Assembly: GCA_038211505.1 (NCBI GenBank)
Contig: JBBQVO010000136.1
Location: 1 to 9,292, forward strand
Direction of reading: 5' to 3'
Origin: JBBQVO01 sp038211505
GTDB lineage: Bacteria > Chloroflexota > Dehalococcoidia > DSTF01 > JACRBR01
DNA: 9,292 nucleotides
Shown here piece by piece: positions 6,637 to 9,292 of the stretch (the first letter of the stretch is position 1; each line of letters starts with the position of its first letter). The translations under genes were made by a program, and so were the position numbers. The notes beneath the pieces are model-generated. The model was not told the DNA's origin and made no database searches. It was given only the letters and a program-made list of their open reading frames with translations.

Positions 6637-7893
6637 ATGAACTACGACGTAGACCAGATCCGCAAAGACTTCCCGATACTCACCCGCACCGTCCACGGCG
6701 TCCCGCTCGTCTATCTCGACAACGCCGCGACGACGCAGAAGCCGCGCTCCGTGATCGACACGCTCGTCCACTACTACGAGCACTACAACGCCAACATCCA
6801 CCGCGGCCTCCACACACTCGCCGAAGAGGCGACGGCGGCATACGAAGCGTCGCGCATGAAGATCGGTCGCTTCATCAACGCCGAGCATCCGGAAGAAGAG
6901 ATCATTTTCACCCGCAACACGACGGAGTCGATCAACCTCGTAGCCAACGCCTGGGGCCGCAAGTTCCTCAAGCCCGGCGATGAGATCGTCTTCACCGCGA
7001 TGGAGCATCACAGCAACCTCGTGCCGTGGCAGATGATCGCGCTCGCAACCGGCGCCAAGCTCCGCTACATCGAAATCGACAACGACGGCCGCCTGATCTG
7101 GGACGACGTGCTCGCGAAGATCGGCGAGAAGACGAAGATCGTCGCCATCACGCAGATGTCCAACGTGCTCGGCACGATCAACCCGATCAAGGAGATCGCC
7201 GCGCTCGCCCACAAGTTCGGCGCGATGATCATCGTCGATGGCGCGCAGAGCGTGCCGCACATGCCCGTCGACGTCCGCGACCTCGACTGTGACTTCCTCG
7301 CGTTCTCATCGCACAAGATGCTCGGGCCCACCGGCGTCGGCGTCCTCTACGGCAAGCGCGATGCCCTCAACGCCATGGATCCGTTCCTTGGCGGCGGCGA
7401 GATGATTATGAAGGTGACCTACGAGTCGAGCACCTACGCCGCGCTTCCGAACAAGTTCGAGGCCGGCACGCCGAACATCGCCGACGTCATCGCCTTCGGC
7501 GCCGCCATCGATTATCTCGAAGCGCTCGGCATGGATGCCGTTCGCGCTCACGAGATCGAGATCACCCAGTACGCCATCGATGCGCTGAGCGCCGTCGAAG
7601 GCGTCACCATTTATGGGCCGAAGGACGCGCTGCAGAGGGGGGGCGCCGTCACGTTCAACTACGGCGATCTGCACCCGCACGACCTCAGCCAGGTGCTCGA
7701 TCAGCAGGGCATCGCTATCCGCGCCGGCCACCACTGCGCGCAGCCCCTCATGCGACGTCTCGACTGCGTGGCGACGGCCCGCGCGAGCTTCTACATTTAC
7801 AACAGGAAGGACGAGGTCGACGCGCTGGTCGATGGACTGGGCGCCGCCGATCGCATTTTCGGACATGGCACAGCCAGAGTTGCAGCTGGATGA
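6637..7893 (+). CDS. sufS: SufS, PLP-dependent cysteine desulfurase
   Basis: SufS releases sulfur from L-cysteine as a persulfide for Fe-S assembly. The 418-residue protein is a group II desulfurase. It shows YLDNAATTQKP (26-36), AMEHHSNLVPW (121-131; His124 would stack on the cofactor), VDGAQSVPH (200-208), and the PLP lysine Lys227 in SSHKMLGPTG. The active-site Cys367 in RAGHHCAQPLM carries the persulfide, and Arg382 in ARASFYIYN binds the substrate carboxylate. The HHCAQP motif with a short cysteine loop fits the SufU-dependent type, matching the next gene. The last 10 residues or so are translated from the overlap with sufU and are probably a dispensable tail. ATG 6637 gives the standard N-terminus DQIRKDFPIL. 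Confidence 0.97.
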   Translation: MNYDVDQIRKDFPILTRTVHGVPLVYLDNAATTQKPRSVIDTLVHYYEHYNANIHRGLHTLAEEATAAYEASRMKIGRFINAEHPEEEIIFTRNTTESINLVANAWGRKFLKPGDEIVFTAMEHHSNLVPWQMIALATGAKLRYIEIDNDGRLIWDDVLAKIGEKTKIVAITQMSNVLGTINPIKEIAALAHKFGAMIIVDGAQSVPHMPVDVRDLDCDFLAFSSHKMLGPTGVGVLYGKRDALNAMDPFLGGGEMIMKVTYESSTYAALPNKFEAGTPNIADVIAFGAAIDYLEALGMDAVRAHEIEITQYAIDALSAVEGVTIYGPKDALQRGGAVTFNYGDLHPHDLSQVLDQQGIAIRAGHHCAQPLMRRLDCVATARASFYIYNRKDEVDALVDGLGAADRIFGHGTARVAAG

Positions 7894-8338
7894 GCTCTAC
7901 CGCGAGCTGATCCTCGATCACTACAAGAGCCCGCGCCACCATCAGCGCCTCGAAGCGCCCGATGTTGTTGCTGAGGGCTACAACCCCGTGTGCGGCGACG
8001 AGATCGAGATGGAGTTGAAGTTCGACGGCGATCGCCTCAACGACATCGGCTTCATCGGCCGCGGCTGCTCGATCAGCCAGGCGTCGGGATCGATGATGTC
8101 CGATCTCGTCAAGGGCAAGGACATCGCCGAGATCCGGCACCTCAGCGACGAGTTCAAGCAGATGATGACCGAGCCCGACGGCAGCGTGCCCGACGACCTC
8201 GGTGATCTCGAAGCGCTGCAGGGCGTCGCGAAATTCGCCGTTCGCGTCAAGTGCGCGACGCTCGCATGGCACACGCTCGCCGACGGCATCGAACAGCATC
8301 AGAAGGGCGACGGCAACGTCAGAAGGGAAGAACTGTGA
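7865..8338 (+). CDS. sufU: SufU, zinc-dependent sulfur acceptor for SufS
   Basis: SufU takes the persulfide sulfur from SufS through ligand exchange at a zinc site. The 157-residue protein has the standard ligands Cys43 and Asp45 (NPVCGDE), Cys68 (GRGCSISQAS) and Cys130 (VKCATLAWHTL), and the N-terminal LYRELILDHYKSPRH (11-25). The insertion of about 20 residues between the second and third cysteines that separates SufU from IscU is present (DEFKQMMTEPDGSVPDDLG region). The start ATG 7865 lies inside sufS, giving a 29-base overlap. No later in-frame start would keep the N-terminal helix, and upstream sequence in this frame belongs to sufS. There is no SufE, so SufS-SufU is the sulfur-transfer pair. 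Confidence 0.96.
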   Translation: MAQPELQLDELYRELILDHYKSPRHHQRLEAPDVVAEGYNPVCGDEIEMELKFDGDRLNDIGFIGRGCSISQASGSMMSDLVKGKDIAEIRHLSDEFKQMMTEPDGSVPDDLGDLEALQGVAKFAVRVKCATLAWHTLADGIEQHQKGDGNVRREEL

Positions 8339-8811
8339 TCCCCGTCAAGCGACTCAATCACGCCGTGTTGTACGTGACCGATCTCGATCGCTCCGTCGAC
8401 TTCTACCAGCGCGCCTTCGGGTTCGAGGAGATCGCCCGCGAGGGCGGCCAGATGGCCTTCCTCCGCGCCGCCAACTCGACGAACCACCACGATCTCGGCT
8501 TGCTCGCCGTCGGCGCAAACGCGCCGCGCCCGCCGCGCGGCTCGACCGGCCTCTACCACCTTGCCTGGGAAGTCGGCGCGATCGAGGACCTGCAGCAGGC
8601 AGCCGTCGATCTCGTCGAGCTGAACGCGCTCGCCGGCCAGAGCGATCACGGCGCCACAAAGTCGCTCTACGGCGCCGACCCCGACGGCAACGAATTCGAG
8701 ATCATGTGGATGGTCCCCCGCGACCAATGGGGCGAACACAACCGCCGCGCCATAATCGCCCCCCTGAACATGCAACAAGAAGTAGCCCGCTACGGCGCGT
8801 CTTCAAAGTAA
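8335..8811 (+). CDS. VOC-family protein (glyoxalase/extradiol dioxygenase-like)
   Basis: This 158-residue single-domain protein belongs to the vicinal oxygen chelate superfamily, which binds a divalent metal in paired beta-alpha-beta-beta-beta modules. Likely ligands are His9 (LNHAVLYVTDLDRSVDFY), His75 (GLYHLAWEV) and Glu122 (EFEIMW). His51-His52 in NHHDLGL resembles the HHDL block of type I extradiol dioxygenases. Substrate is unknown. The start GTG 8335 overlaps the sufU stop as GTGA, with a good ribosome site AAGGGA (8323-8328) six bases upstream, so it is translationally coupled to sufU. Earlier in-frame codons, such as ATG 8251, lie within sufU and give an unlikely arginine-rich start. 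After it the operon is broken by a 298-base gap. Confidence 0.88.
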   Translation: MIPVKRLNHAVLYVTDLDRSVDFYQRAFGFEEIAREGGQMAFLRAANSTNHHDLGLLAVGANAPRPPRGSTGLYHLAWEVGAIEDLQQAAVDLVELNALAGQSDHGATKSLYGADPDGNEFEIMWMVPRDQWGEHNRRAIIAPLNMQQEVARYGASSK

Positions 8812-8870
8812 GATCGAAACGACAAACGATGTCATGTCGCAACCCCCGGACTGCGCACGATGCTCTGTAG

Positions 8871-8892
8871 GGGCGGCCCGATGTGGCCGCCC
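8871..8892. repeat. GC-rich 8-bp hairpin of a dispersed element
   Basis: GGGCGGCC (8871-8878) and GGCCGCCC (8885-8892) are exact inverted arms around a 6-base loop, CGATGT. The preceding TGTAGGGGCG (8866-8875) also occurs at 5691-5700. There is no T tract after the stem, so this is more likely a mobile palindromic repeat than an intrinsic terminator, though it could still stall or protect the operon mRNA. Confidence 0.5.
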
Positions 8893-8939
8893 GCGTACGA
8901 ACGACGGCGCTGTTTGTCGCCGATCGATCTCTCGTATAT

Positions 8940-9011
8940 GTCATCCTGAGCGAATCGAGGGATGTCATCCTGAGCGAACCGAGGGATGTCATCCTGAGCG
9001 AAGCGAAGGAT
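8940..9011. repeat. Three tandem copies of a 24-bp REP-like repeat
   Basis: Units begin at 8940, 8964 and 8988, each starting GTCATCCTGAGCGAA and then differing at a few bases (TCGAGGGAT, CCGAGGGAT, GCGAAGGAT). Each unit can fold, with ATCCT facing AGGAT or GGGAT. This sequence is a widespread intergenic repeat in many bacterial genomes, notably Chloroflexota. When translated by mistake it gives the spurious HPERSEGS and SEAKDL peptides seen in databases. Confidence 0.85.
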
Positions 9012-9109
9012 CTACGCCGGCCGCCACCTGAACTAACACCAAACAGAACGACAACACCGATCAAGACACCGACGCCAAACGCCGAAGCACCCACAAACTG
9101 GAGCACACA

Positions 9110-9292
9110 ATGTCCGTCAAATGCCTGCTGTCCGAAGAACTGATCATGGAGCGCGTCAAGGACGTCTTCGACCCCGAGATCCACATGAGCATCGTCGAAC
9201 TCGGCCTCGTCTACGGCGTCGACGTCACGGACGACGGCGTCGTCACCGTCGAGTACACGCTGACCAGCCCCGGATGCCCCCTCGGCGCCGTC
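9110..9292 (+). CDS. sufT: SufT/MIP18-family Fe-S maturation protein (5' part)
   Basis: Only the first 61 codons are in the window and the frame is still open at the end. The sequence shows the MIP18 (DUF59) signature: FDPEIHMSIVELGLVYGVDV (about 20-39), then a strand VTVEYTLTSPGCPLGAV with the conserved cysteine in SPGCP (about residue 56). Family members assist Fe-S protein maturation and are often the last gene of SUF operons, which fits the location here. The ATG at 9110 has GGAG at 9100-9103, six bases upstream. The 298-base gap from the VOC gene may mean it has its own promoter, or it is read through from upstream. The longer PaaD and Mrp/ApbC proteins share this domain, so the call needs the missing C-terminus. 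Confidence 0.85.
   Translation, partial: MSVKCLLSEELIMERVKDVFDPEIHMSIVELGLVYGVDVTDDGVVTVEYTLTSPGCPLGAV

Larger units (their letters stand above)
8812..9109. other. Gene-free region with hairpin, tandem repeats and A/C-rich leader
   Basis: This 298-base stretch has no supported gene. It holds, in order, about 50 bases with no feature seen, a GC-rich hairpin (8871-8892), a short unremarkable segment, three 24-bp repeats (8940-9011), and an A/C-rich stretch (9026-9109) that leads into the sufT-like gene. TATATG at 8935-8940 is -10-like, but no matching -35 is evident, so no promoter is called. Confidence 0.5.

Noticed and set aside
8871..8892. Intrinsic terminator after the VOC gene
   Set aside because: The stem is strong but no T tract follows, so it is listed as a repeat hairpin instead.
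8940..9011. Possible CRISPR array
   Set aside because: The units are directly adjacent with no unique spacers, only three copies, and no cas genes nearby.
8834..9143. Small plus-strand open frames across the gap, giving peptides with HPERSEG or LSEAKDL repeats
   Set aside because: These are translations of the 24-bp REP-like repeats, a well-known source of spurious proteins.

Overview
The window is a high-GC bacterial segment dominated by one iron-sulfur cluster assembly (SUF) locus, all on the plus strand. The order is a separate dihydrofolate-reductase-like gene, sufR, sufC, sufB, two small foreign-looking genes, sufD, a Rieske ferredoxin, a DinB-like gene, sufS, sufU, a VOC-family gene, and the start of a sufT/MIP18-family gene cut by the window end. 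The organism is probably a Chloroflexota member or another high-GC lineage with a SufR/SufU-type SUF system. The basis is the three-cysteine SufR, SufU in place of SufE, strong C/G preference at third codon positions, and the GTCATCCTGAGCGAA and TGTAGGGGCG dispersed repeats. The phylum is an inference, not a direct reading.

Region 1 (1-671) holds a good sigma70-like promoter and a RibD C-terminal/DHFR-like reductase. Region 2 (672-906) is intergenic; it has a possible weak terminator and a promoter whose -10 box lies 7 bases before the sufR ATG, which suggests a leaderless sufR message. Region 3 (907-3877) is sufR-sufC-sufB. An exact 9-bp inverted repeat overlaps the sufR stop codon, and several short repeats follow it before sufC; this is the best operator candidate in the window. 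Region 4 (3880-4406) holds two coupled small genes of different codon use between sufB and sufD. The first looks like a solo toxin-type nuclease domain and the second like its small helical partner (inference). Region 5 (4429-8811) is sufD, a 158-bp gap with repeat-like DNA, then a compact run of Rieske, DinB-like, sufS, sufU and VOC genes with tiny gaps or overlaps. Region 6 (8812-9109) has no gene; it holds a GC-rich hairpin, three tandem 24-bp repeats and an A/C-rich leader. Region 7 (9110-9292) is the 5' part of the sufT-like gene.

The genes fit one pathway. SufS takes sulfur from cysteine, SufU accepts it, and the SufB-SufC2-SufD scaffold builds the cluster using SufC ATPase. SufT probably helps maturation, the Rieske protein could supply electrons, and SufR senses cluster status and represses. 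Catalytic and ligand residues are intact in SufB, SufC, SufD, SufS and SufU, so the system looks functional. Most of the window is a known system. The less ordinary parts are the toxin/immunity-like pair splitting sufB from sufD, the DinB-like and VOC genes built into the operon, and the repeat-dense sufR-sufC control region.
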